From Aphrophora alni (lineage: Eukaryota; Arthropoda; Insecta; Hemiptera; Aphrophoridae): DNA of 64,000 nucleotides. Below are positions 11,601-23,600 of the stretch, in pieces. The position numbers were made by a program, and so were the translations under genes. Under the pieces are notes generated by a model. That model made no database searches. It was not told where the DNA came from and was given only the letters and a program-made list of their open reading frames with translations. Numbering within the stretch: position 1 is the first letter of the stretch; each line of letters begins with the position of its first letter. The stretch covers positions 148,267,830 to 148,331,829 of the forward strand of contig OY740765.1 in the NCBI GenBank assembly GCA_963513935.1, given 5' to 3'.

Positions 11601-14600
11601 ATGGAACATTCTAAAAACTTTGATAGATATGTAAAAAAAAGAACCCTTGAGTTTAATTTTTTTATGCTCCATTAAATTAAAATGGCGGAATAACAAAATA
11701 ATTGTACGTTTTCATCAAAACTATTATATTTGCATAACCATTACAAATTTTTAATTTGCTGATAACATGAATATATCTTAATTTTATAACATTTATCTGT
11801 ATAACTTAATAAAGAAAAGTAAAAAAAGAGTGTACCTCTTCATGGTACAACCCACACAGAACATTTCACGATAGTTTTCACACTTTAGGAATATATTTCA
11901 TTAGTCAAAATAATTACTGCCAATTCTGTAGAGAACACGTGACCTTGAAACTGCTTTGGCCTACAGCTTTTACAGTTGTGATGGTGTAATACCCAATTTT
12001 TGAATTTTGCTTTGGTGTCAAAATATCAGCTGATTGGAAAAGGATTTTTATGATTGGTTGAAAGAAAGACTTGTTTACACTGATGACCGACGGTACTTGA
12101 TAGAATTCCATTTTACCAAATAAAACACACTTTTTCTTTTGTATAATTCTATAATTTATTTGGTCTAGCCGACCATGGTTTCGCCAGTTACGGCATTGAC
12201 GAGGCTCTTACAAGACTAAATACAATACACATCATAACTATTATAAAAGGTTGAGAAAGGCAGGAAATTCCCGTTAACAAACAAAGCACATCATTTAAAT
12301 TCTATTAACTCGGCGATACAATTTACTATGAAAGTAGGACAGAGTAATCAAATTAATTTTTTAGATCTCACAATTAAAATCAATGATGGTAAGGGATAAT
12401 TTCAGCATTTTTAGGAAACCTACATTTAGTGACAACATTATACATGTTACATCACAACATCCTTATAATCATAAATTAGCTGCTTTTCATAGTATGTTGT
12501 ATCGCCTCATTAATATTCCTATGTCTAATGATGATTTTTGTACTGAGCTTGTATGTATTAAACAAATAGCCATTAATAATGGTTATGAGGTTAATCTCAT
12601 TGATAAAATGTTAAAAAGAAAATTAAAAAATAAGGCTAAATCCTTTATTTTTCCAATAGTCAATTCTAATAATTCCACACAAAAGTGGCGTAGAATTAAC
12701 TATTTTGGTAAAGTTAACCATGCAGTTGGTAAAGTTTTAGAAAAGAAAAAACACTGTAAACCAGCTTATTGTTGTAAACAAAATTTAGGAAAGATGTTAG
12801 TAAATTCCAAAGATAAAATAGAAAAAATGCAAAAAAGTGGTGTGTATAAACTGACATGTAGTATTTGTAATGCTGCTTATGTTGGCCAAACAGGCCGTAG
12901 TTTTAAGTGTAGGTTAGGTGAGCATGAAAGGAGTGGACGGTTAGGTTATAATGATTCTAGTTTTTCTAACCATTTAAAAATCATGCACTGACAGATTTTT
13001 ATTCTAATGTTAATTTTGAAATTCTACATGTGAACGTAAAAAGTAGAAAATTAAATGTTTTGGAAATTTTAGAAATTAAGAGACTTTTGTGTAATGATGC
13101 TAATCTAGTTTTAAATGACCAAACGGAATTTTTGTCATTTTCTCCTTTACTTCAACCTCTATTCAAGGTTGGTTAATACCTGTGTGAATGACCTGTGGGG
13201 TTTTACCCCCGAGTCTTTGTGCTTTGTTTGTTAACGGGAATTTCCTGCCTTTCTCAACCTTTTATAATAGTTATGATGTGTATTGTATTTAGTCTTGTAA
13301 GAGCCTCATCAATGCCGTAACTGGCGAAACCATGGTCGGCTAGACCAAATAAATTATAAAATTTTACAAAAGAAAACGTGTGTTTTATTTGTGAAAGAAA
13401 GACGACGTAAGTCAAGTTGATGTCTGTAAATAACATTTGAAATAAGGGAAAGAGAAATTAAAATACATTTCCAAAAATATGTATTTAAAATAAATAATGT
13501 TTATTTTTAAGATAGAATGAGTATTGGAGTGAAATTTTGTGTATGTAAAAGCGAGAGTGTGTGTTACCAGGCAAGAATAAATTTTTACAATGTCCGTGGA
13601 ACTTGAAAGGTGAACCCTGTACTAGGATGGTAAGTGTGCAAGCTCAAGGTTAATATTTAGTCGGAAGAGGGAGTCCAAAGTGAACGGACGTAGTTTTGTG
13701 AGTGTTGAAAGAAACATTTGGAGGACAATGAAATTTGTTTTTGAGTGATTTTTTGAACTTATGAACAATGTAATTTAATGTTTAAGAGTCTGGAGATGGC
13801 GTTTGAGGTGAGCGGACGTATTTTTGAGTCTTAGACAGCGTTCAAAGTAATCGGACATAATTTTTAGTAGTAATCGGAACAATGTGCCGCTTTCAAAAAA
13901 GTGAAAACAAGTAATATTAACAATGACCGTTGTTGGGAGTGTTGTTGAAAGGTGATTTCGAGAGACAGACAAGTTTTCATATTGAACATTATGCAAACAG
14001 TGACGGAGTTATCATCAGGAAACTAACACATCAGCGAACTGCAATGAACAATCTTTCCTTCAATATAGGATTGGTAACTGGTGTTAAAATACACCCAAAA
14101 TTAAATATTGTAAAACCACTTTAGATTAATTATTGTTTGATGTTTTAGTTATAACTTTAATGATTTTGATACTTTCTTTTTATAATTACTTTAAAAAAAT
14201 TTAACGATGGCTACTAAAAACAATAATTTTGTTGAAATAAAATAATTTCAAAATACTTAAAATAAATAAGCTCAATTAACTCATTTAATGAATAATTTTC
14301 TAGAAGTTGCAACTCAACATTTAAACTAAAGATTCAATATTTTGACATTCTTAAAAGGTAAAACATAAACATAAAAAATAAAAGTATAATGTTTAATTTA
14401 GTACACTGATAATAAATTTATGTACAGTAGACTCCCTCTAGTTCGGCCACCTTGGGACCGGACCACTGGCCGGACTTCAAAATGGCCGGACTATCCGGAT
14501 ATACTATCAAAATTTAAAATATCCCTATTAAATACATTACCTATGCTTAAGAATCAACAAAAGACATTGTTTAAACATTTTACAACGTTATGTAGGCCTA

Positions 14601-17600
14601 CTTACCAAAGAGAAGATTTTGACGTCTCTTGGTTGAATTGTCATGTTGTGCTACTCATAGATACGTTTTTGCAACACATATTAAAAAGTAAATACCGATA
14701 CCATACTAAGGATAAAACTGAACAAAAAAACACATTACAGTACGTACTGTAAAAACAAACCAGAAATGTATTTGAGGAAATTAATGTACAACATGTATTA
14801 CTTGACTCATAACCTATAAAAATTAAAAGAAATGTATTACTTGACTCATAACCTATAAAAATTAAAAGAAATCCGTTATTTTCTTTTGCTTTTTCTGATT
14901 AAGAGTGTTTGTGAAAGCATAGTCACACCATTTTCTCATAAACATCACGTCAACAATTGTTGCAGCGGCTTTGGACCAATTCACCTTTATCTAGACGCTC
15001 TAGGATACTGAGTTTTTGTTCCATTGTCACAAGCGTATGTTTACGTTTTTCACTCATTTTAGAAAACATTTTTCTCAAAGCTAACTCGTACACGTACAAC
15101 TTACACTTACTCACAACGTTCACTCCCGAAAACAGTCCTACATACTAAACAGCAAAAAACATTCACACACGAAATTACAGATCAATCAATCTCACTGTAC
15201 ACTACATACTACATATAACCAAACCGTTTGTCACAGGTTAAGTGCGACCGACCAATTACAAGTTTGCCCATAAACTAAACTGACATACAGTAAATAGTTT
15301 ACTGTACAGTACTTCTACGGCCGGAGTAGACTAAAACATTCAAGATAAAAGATAAACGTGACGTGACATTCAAGGCGACGTGACGGATATGACTCACCCT
15401 CCTAGGACCGGCTGAACCATCTGGCGGCCGATCCAGTCGAAGCCGAACTAGAGGGCGTCTACTGTACTTGTTCAATAATGTGTTTAATAAAGAATGTTCA
15501 GTTTCAGGAAAACAAATAAGGACTTCTTATTTACTGTTAAACCACTGTAAAGTACGCTTAAAAAGAATCATGACCCTGAGAATTTTAATAACAAGTGATA
15601 ATTGAATTTTTTTTTTACTTTTTCAAAATTGGTGAGTTAAAGCTGAGCAATTTATTTCAATTCTTTTCTTTTTTTTTAATTGGTTAGCAATAGAAGTTTC
15701 CCCTCACATTTTTATATTACATTACAATTGGCGATCCAACTTGGGGGCTATTTGTTTATATTTAATAATATAAGCAAATAAGTCGAAAAAGCAAGTGGTT
15801 TTTGGTAAATTAAGAAGTTCTTAAACAAAAGTAAGAATATTCATAATAATAAGTAGAATAATAAGAATAATTCTCTCTGAAATTTTAAAAATAAGTAAAT
15901 GATAAGTAAACAAATAATTTAAAACAATTAACTCTAAACTTAATTTAAAGTCTAAATAATATTCAAAGTGGAAGGTACGATAAATAATAATCTAAAAAGT
16001 GAAAAAGAGAGGGTAATGAGAGAGTTTAAAGCAATGAAACAAGAAGCTGATAAATATTTTGGAAATGTAAGTAAATGTTTTAGAAAAGGAGATTTGAAAA
16101 TAGATGAAATTGGTAATAGAACTGAACAATGGTGTATAGAATTAAGAAGGGATGAATTGGATGAACGTTGGCATGTAGGTTTAAGACGGGATGAGATAGG
16201 TAGGGAAATAGAATCAAAAGAAATAACAAAGATGTTACATGCTGTATTAACACGTTAAGTGCCAAGCCAGTTGTGCCACTTTTATCATACAGTGCCAACT
16301 TTAAAAAAAAAAACATTTTAATAACATAACCTGTATATAAGTGGTCTTACGGTTATATGGAGAACTGATTTTTTGAGAAATTGTTTTAAAAAACATTCAA
16401 AAAAAATGATCGGCCGATCGGCCCGGCATGTCATTTTGAATACCATATTTTGTTTGGAATTTGACGTGTCGGCCGATTGGCCGACCGCACTTTTAATCGA
16501 TTTCCTAGGATAATTTAGGTCTGTGATGTTGGTACCACATGACTCAGTGGTGGGAAACGCGTTGAGTAACTGCACGTAAACATCAAGTCGACATGGTTCA
16601 AACTGGAAAGCGGGATCGAAAAGGAAATGTCATTTTCAAGCCTCTTGCAATAACAGAGTACAATGAGCAAAAACCCGGCTTCGATGTTGCTGATCAAATG
16701 TCGTCGTACAACTCAGCAGTACGAAAAACACTAAGATGGTATCATAAAGTTGCAGTACATACATTTACTAATTGGCACCTACATTGTAAATGCTTGGCTC
16801 GCTTACAAAAGCAATGTACCGCAACACCATTACTTGTCAATAACAGATTTTAAATGCTTTCATTTTGCTTTCAAAATGCTTTCATCTTACAGTTTAGACA
16901 GTAATAATATAAATAAATGATTTAAAAAAAGTTAATTGTAAATAAATAACATTGTTAAACAGTTTTAAAAATTGCTTTCCAATTTTGTAATTGTTTAATG
17001 TTTTAACAAAAATATGCAAAATTTATTATTTTGCTTACCGTAATAGTTAACTTTTATACGTTTATTTTAAAAAAATATAACAACTGTAGAATATTCTTAC
17101 TGTATATTACTTGTTTTAATTTTAGTGTATGTGTTTTCTGCTAGGTTGCAACACTTCCTGATAAAGGACTCTAAAATAAAATCTTGCATTGACGGGAGTG
17201 TCGTACCGATCGGCCGACACGCCACTTTAACTATGAGCTTGCTGTTGTACCGATCGCCCCCCCCCATGGCACTTAACGTGTTAAAAGTAAGAAATGAGAT
17301 TTATACAAAAATGGCAAGTAGATTAGCAATAAAAGTAAATATTGATTTTCAATTAAAGGTATTTATCAAGAATAGTCAAACTGAAGTAACAAAGAATGTT
17401 TGTGTGAATGATTGTGTTATAAGAACTAATAATAATGTAAACAATGGGTTATGTAATAATAAGGAAAATGTAGAACTTAAGGGAAATGGTGGAGTTAACA
17501 ACAGTTTAAGTGAAGATGAGAAGAAAGAACAAAAGTTAGAATTATTTTTTAAAAAGGTAAAAAAAAAAATTTTTTAAGATGTGAGTAAAGAATTAAAACA

Positions 17601-20600
17601 ATGAAATAAAGAGTTAAGACAAGATAGATTAAATAAAATAAATAATGTAGGTGAGGCTAGTAATCTTGTAAACAAAGAACAAATAAATAAGAGTGATTGT
17701 ATGAATGAGAATGAAGCTAAAATAAATAAATCTGTAAACAAAGTGTCAGATAATGCAAAAGTACTATCAGTTTTAAATGTAAAGAAACAGAGCCGTTTTA
17801 GAGTAATAGGTTTTGAACAAATTTTGATGAATAAGGTTAGAAATGAATTTAGAATACAAGATCAGATAAACAAAAGTTTCTATGAAAAAGATAATTTTGA
17901 ATATAATCATGAAATGTTATCTTTAACACGTTAGCTGCCATGTCGGTCCAAAATGTCCGACGGCTATGAGCTTTTACAAGAATACTGTCGGCCATACTGG
18001 GCCGACACGGTTGCTTAGCAACCTTTCATTATTTTTACTTCTACGCGATAAGTGCTGCTATCTAACTAAAAATGAAAGCACTACTATGGAGAACATCTAT
18101 CAAACTACTCACAGAACAAATTATGTTAGCATATGTTTCACACACGGCTGTCCATGACACTGCAAATATTGACTTATTCTGTGTGCATGTTGTCGGCCAT
18201 AGTGGACCGACGGGCATTTTATTCAATTTTTTTCCCTCAGTTTTTAATAATTTAATACATATTTTGTATGTTTCATGACAACATACATATAAATAAGTAG
18301 ATTTGTAATATGGTTTCGTTTGAAGAAGGTAAATAATCAAAGAAACAAATTGATTATTGGCCACAGCGTCGGTCCAATGTGGCCGACAGGTTCATTTACA
18401 GTATCATTTTCGTTATAAAAAAACCATGTCGGTCCGATATGACCGACACCGTTATAGGTATTTATTAGTGTGAAAACAACATTTTAGGGTGTTAACATGA
18501 TATTGCAATACAAATAATTTACCTGTGTAGGTAAAACTTGCTTGGCATGTTTTGGCACTTGACCGCGAAAAAGCTCATAATACACCTGGCAGTTAAAGTG
18601 TTAAAGATGTTTTTTTTTGAAATTGTAAAGACATTCAGTGAAGTTTAGGGGGTTAGAATGGTCAGATTACAAAAGTAGGTCAGTAGTTGAAATTATGTGT
18701 GTGAGAGGGGGAAATTACCAAAACAAACTGTTAATCAAAAACATGTTAGGACTTAGGGACAATTTCAAAAAGAAATTTAGTGTTAGGATGATGTCTAACT
18801 CAAAAGAAAGTTATAATAGAAAAGTTATGTTTGTAAAGGTTGCTAGGATAAGAGTTAACCTAAGAAAGAAATAAATGTATACAAAAATGTATGGACTAAT
18901 CGGTAATCACAGAAAGAAATAAATTATCTGTATCTAGGTCGTATTGAATAACAAATTTAGGAATGAATAATTTAAATAGTAATAATTGTAATAATTTAAA
19001 AAGTTTTGAAGTCATACGGATGTGAGTAAGGAATTAATATTAGATAAAAGTTTTGTGATTATTAGATTTAAGATAAATGGACTGTAGAATAAAATATTTA
19101 CTCCAAGAGCTAGGTTTTGTATATAACAATCTTAGATAGCTGAGCAATTTATTTCAATTCTTAATTTTTTATTGGCTAGCAAAAGTAAGTTCCCCTTTTA
19201 TTTTTTATATTACAATGGTAAAAGATTTCTTTCTTAAATAATTACCCTTGTATTAACGTGTTAGCTGCCATATCGGTCCGATCGAACCGAAACTAAGGTG
19301 AATGTACATGCAGCATTTCGGCACTATCGGACCGATAAAGTTGCTGACGTAATGTTTTGTTTTATGGCTCACAGTTCGATAGTGCAGCAACCTATCGGCC
19401 AATTTTGGTATTCTCTGGATTGGGTAAAGACGTGTGTTAGACGTAGTATATTGTATGCTTTAATAACCGTTACCATAGTTACTCAATATAATAATAAAAT
19501 CGGTGGATATTTTCACTTTTTTGTCGGCACGATCGGACTGATTAAAAATTTTACAAAAACATTTTGGTTTAGTAATGAATAATTCACAAAGAATACAGTT
19601 GTAAAATGAATATATGTATTTATAAAATAAATATTAGACAAATAAAATAGTGAGCGTTGCCAACATAAGGAAATGAAATAGCCCGTTTAGATTTTTTTCT
19701 TCTTTACACAAAAATTACCTCAGTCCAATCAGACCTAAACGTTATACTACGATTAAAATTAAAGCCGAAAAATTGAATTTTGGTCCGATCGGTCTCGAAA
19801 CTATATATGCATAAATGTAAATAAAATTAGTAAATACTATTGCCTTATATTATTTAACATAGGTAGTTGCAAAAATAATAATGGAAACATAATTTGGTAA
19901 TCGTGGCACTCCAGGCAAGAGTATCGTATTAGGCCTCGGCAGCTAACGTGTTAAAGAATAACCATGCTATAATAACGACGACTAAATATTATTATAAAAT
20001 TAGGTAATACTGTAAAAGCATCATACCTTTGGAGAAGGTAGTACTGTAAGTTCGAATCGACTTTTCTTTCCAAATTCATCACCAAGAAGTTCGAGCAAAT
20101 GAGCTGTGAATCCAGAACCAGTACCTCCTCCTAATGAGTGAAATAGAAAGAAGCCCTGCAAGCCACCACATGAATCTGTTGTTTTTCGTAATTTGTCCAT
20201 GACATGGTTATACATGTCTTTCCCTATGGTATATCGACCTCTAGGATAGAGGCAACCTGCATCCTCTTTGCCAGAAATAAGCTGCTCTGGTTTGTACAAA
20301 TCTCGATAAGCTCCAGTTCGTACTTCATCTAGGGAAAGTAAATTTGATGATTATGATTTTTAAGGACAATATAAATATTTTTATAAGTGATTTTAACATT
20401 TCTAGTACAATTAAGTTCAGACGCACATATAAATTTAAAGTTTTTGTAAAATTTATGCTAATGTATACGTACTGGTATGTCCACTTTTTACCATTTGAAT
20501 AGTTTAGTCAATCCAACATATTTTGAATTATTGTGTCTAACTGTTGTTTTACAAATTAACGTTTATTTAAACACTAACTTTAAATTGTATTCTTAACTTA

Positions 20601-23600
20601 TTCTGCTGATATAGTTTACATAAATATTTTAAAAAATTAGCTTTCTATTTTTCAAAACAATAAATCAATGGAAAGTCAATTCCGTTTCATGTCCTAAATG
20701 CCAGTAATAATTTTCACAACAGTATATTTAATTGTCAAATATTTAGACTTTAGTGAATATAATATTATTTAACTCTTAAAGATGGACAAAAAATTAACTA
20801 TTCAATTAAGTTTTTTGTTTTTTTATTAATTGGAAAAATTGCTCATAAAAAAGTGTTATTCTATCCCATTCAAAGTTTTAGTACCATATTTAACTTGTCT
20901 CGTATCATTACTGCTGTAATCAAGAGAGATGTTATTGACTGTTTGTTTTGTTGAGTGCCAGTATTAAATTTTACTTTTTTTCAGTTTTAAGCTCTGTAAA
21001 TGGTCATGTGATGATAAGGTATTGTGATAACGGCATTCATTACTGTAATTTCCATCCCCATATGTATTAGTCGCTTAACACTGTATTTTTTAAAATTAAT
21101 TTTAGTATTATATTAGCTTTGATGTATTCTAACCTGAGTGGAATATTCAGTAGTAATAGCCAAGGCACTTCCAACATTACAAAAAAAATTGCCTTGTGTC
21201 ATTTCCATCCTTGTCTATTCTATCCCATTTATTGTGGTATTTATTGGGGGATGGAATTGAAAGAGGCTGGAGAGATCTGTCAAATGTTATTTTTTTATTT
21301 AATAGTATATAAGTTTAATAACAAACTTTCGCATCCTTAGAGCTTTTTTTGTTTAAAAAAAAATTAAACAATATAATCCAAAAATTTGTCATCTTGATGA
21401 TAACAAACGAGGAATGTCAAAGAAGTTCCTATTCAGTGTTTATTGTAATTATTAGTCAATATTCGAGGAACCTATCTAGAACTTGTTTTGTTACAAAGGT
21501 GGATCAAGACAATTTCAAGAAGTAAATATCTTGAAATTTCAGGAAAGAAAATTGTCTAAAGTGATATATATATATATATATATTCTCATATCTCCCACTA
21601 TATTGATACATATGTTCTCCCGAATTTTATGATTAAATTTTTGTTTTGTATTCTTCAGTGATGAGAGATAGCCGACCAGAACATTCATTATCGTGTACAT
21701 ATATGTTTGTGCTTCATTAAACTAAATGTACCATTTCCCAACAGAAGTGTCATTTGTCATACTATTACCATAGACTTATTTAATTTATCTATAATTTCAA
21801 TAGGCAGAACTGTTTTCACATTAAAAATTCGAATGATACTAAGCACTTCACACTTAGCGGGATTTACTAATGCCACACATTTTAAAATTGTGTAAAAAAT
21901 AAAACGTCTGCCCAGGATTCAGTTTAGCACAGACTAAGCTTGAAGTAGTAGTTATGAAGTTCATTGTTACAGCTACAATGACTGGTGTGGACCTAGATGA
22001 CTGTCAATCTCAAATATTCTTTACATTGCTTTACAGAAGACCTTCGTATTAAAACAATACATACTAGATAGTACAAATAACACCTACCCGAAGATATTAG
22101 GATAAAAATAAACCCAATACAGTACTTAGTATATACAAATTTTAGTTGTTGCTGTTCAAGTGACTTCATTCTTATTTAATCTCTTAACAATATAAAAAAT
22201 TATATAACTTCCTGGTTATAACCAGGACAGTTCACTTACATCTAACTCCTTAGCATGCCACAGAACCTATTTAAACTTACCAATAATTGTTGGTTCCAAA
22301 TCAAAGAATATGGCTCTAGGTACATGCCTACCATATTTAGTCTCGTTAAAGAAAGAATTGCAACCAGCCCAACTGTTAGCATCCAACTCACTGACTGCAG
22401 CTAACGCGCCATTCTTGTTAATGTTATGTTCTATGCAATATAACTCCCAGCAAGCATTGCCAACTTGAACACCCGCTTGACCAATGTGAATGGAAATACA
22501 TTCTTTCTGACAAGAACTTTGTTGCTTCAAAACCTGAAATTAATAGTTTTAATATATAGCTTTAAATATATTTCCATAGGTGTAACAAACAGCACAATAT
22601 TATTTATATTCTGATTTAAATTAGGTTCCATTATCATATAACTATATGATAAAATTATTAATTCTTCTGAACATCCTATACATTTTTCAAATGTATTTAT
22701 TTTTTAAAAAATCTGCAATTTATAGACTTTACAAGTTAAAAGCATGTAGAAATTTATTCAGATAACCTACATAATTGGTTGAGATATTTTTTTAAAACAA
22801 AACACATCAAGTTAATCATTAATAGTCATTTTGTCATCTGCAAGTTAAGATACATGTATGTGATAAACAGAAATATGTGTTGTGCGTTAAAATCATACCA
22901 TAAACGATTGTGTAGTTAATCCGAAGAGATTTTTATATCCAGTAAAAGCTGTTGTAAAGTCTTTCTTAAAACATCTTTTACAGTATTCTGTATTTATTTT
23001 TGTTGCTTTTATACCTATTTGGAAGAAATATCTTATATTATATTGAGCAGTTTTAGTCATTGTCCAAGCATTGATTTTAAACCTAACTAAAAGAGTAAGG
23101 TTTTGGAGGGAAAGTGTTTTTTTTTTCAAATTTTCCATTAAGAGAGTGTTAATACGTAATTTCAAACTGGTGTCAAATAAATCTCTATATAAAATTTACT
23201 CTACTTATCAGCACATATTATAGTGACAAAATACGGGTTTTCATCGTAAGCAATAAAAATAAAATGTTAATCTTATCGTCAGTTTTAACATACAATAATC
23301 AACATTGTCATTTGTACGTGAACACTAAAATTAGAATGGAAACAAATGGTTTAAAGGTTTAAATGTTTTAGTATTTAAATCCTCCATCATTAAAGGCTGT
23401 TTATTTTTTAATAGAACTGCTAAAATTAAAAATGCTGTTCTTAAAAATACACCAACTATGTGGAATTATTTTTTGTTTTATTTCTTATTAATTCTAAACT
23501 CTAAATCACAATGTGATTGCAAATATTTATTTCTATAAAATATATAATTATGTAGAATACTTTAAATTAAATAGAATACTAAAAACTTTAAATAGAAATT

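Larger units (their letters stand above)
12117..13393 (+). mobile_element. Penelope-like element, 5'-truncated, with head-to-head terminal arms
   Basis: A coding remnant (12299-13176) lies between two nearly identical terminal arms in opposite orientation: 12117-12287 (minus) and 13220-13393 (plus). Each arm runs from the TGCTTTGTTTGTTAACGGG block to TGTGTTTTATTTG. A truncated body flanked by an inverted arm is a known configuration for Penelope-like retroelements, which replicate by target-primed synthesis. A second plus-strand arm copy is at 35.17 kb. The element lies in tubulin intron 3 in antisense orientation. Confidence 0.85.
14425..15464 (-). mobile_element. Internally deleted Tigger/pogo element
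   Basis: Terminal inverted repeats CAGTAGACTCCCTCTAGTTC at the left and its near-perfect complement at 15441-15464, flanked by TA on both sides (14423-14424 and 15465-15466), as expected for Tc1/mariner-superfamily integration. Length 1,040 bp, against roughly 2-3 kb for autonomous relatives. It sits inside the LTR of retroelement A, so it is younger than that insertion. Confidence 0.88.
13560..15727 (+). repeat. 5' LTR of retroelement A, split by a Tigger insertion
   Basis: The left limit is approximate. Blocks from 13660 onward (GGACGTAGTTTTGT, CAATGTGCCG, TCATCAGGAA, GAAGTTGCAACTCA) recur in the same order at 54.57-55.1 kb. After removal of 14425-15464 the sequence continues with TTCAGTTTCAGGAAAACAAATAAGGA and GAGCTGAGCAATTT, again as in the second copy. 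It ends TATTACA just before a primer-binding site. Three GGACRTA-TTTTT-type repeats occur at about 13684, 13813 and 13853. Confidence 0.7.
15968..18872 (+). pseudogene. Gag-like frame of retroelement A, interrupted by two TTAA elements
   Basis: Three lysine/glutamate/asparagine-rich stretches (15968-16250, 17281-17577 and 17701-17926), predicted coiled or disordered, form one decayed gag-like protein. The first insertion (16251-17280) splits a continuous frame: the codon phase on both sides of the TTAA is the same. At the second (17927-18600) the frame is also the same on both sides, then runs into a run of nine T and shifts. Other breaks are at 17577 and about 17605. A last frame reads 18638-18872. 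No capsid or zinc-knuckle motif is visible, so 'gag' rests on position after the primer site and on composition. Confidence 0.55.

Noticed and set aside
13288..13344. Reading the hammerhead-like motif on the opposite strand
   Set aside because: The complement has a UUGACGA stretch but lacks a following GAAA and a closing stem in the right order.
19298..19582. A roughly 80-codon open frame shared by TTAA elements P3 and P4 (43054-43362 minus)
   Set aside because: Nearly all differences between the two copies change the amino acid, which argues against selection on a protein. The frame is a by-product of DNA similarity.
22893..23165. 90-residue minus-strand frame in tubulin intron 1
   Set aside because: No tubulin similarity, no flanking splice signals in a usable phase, no other motif.
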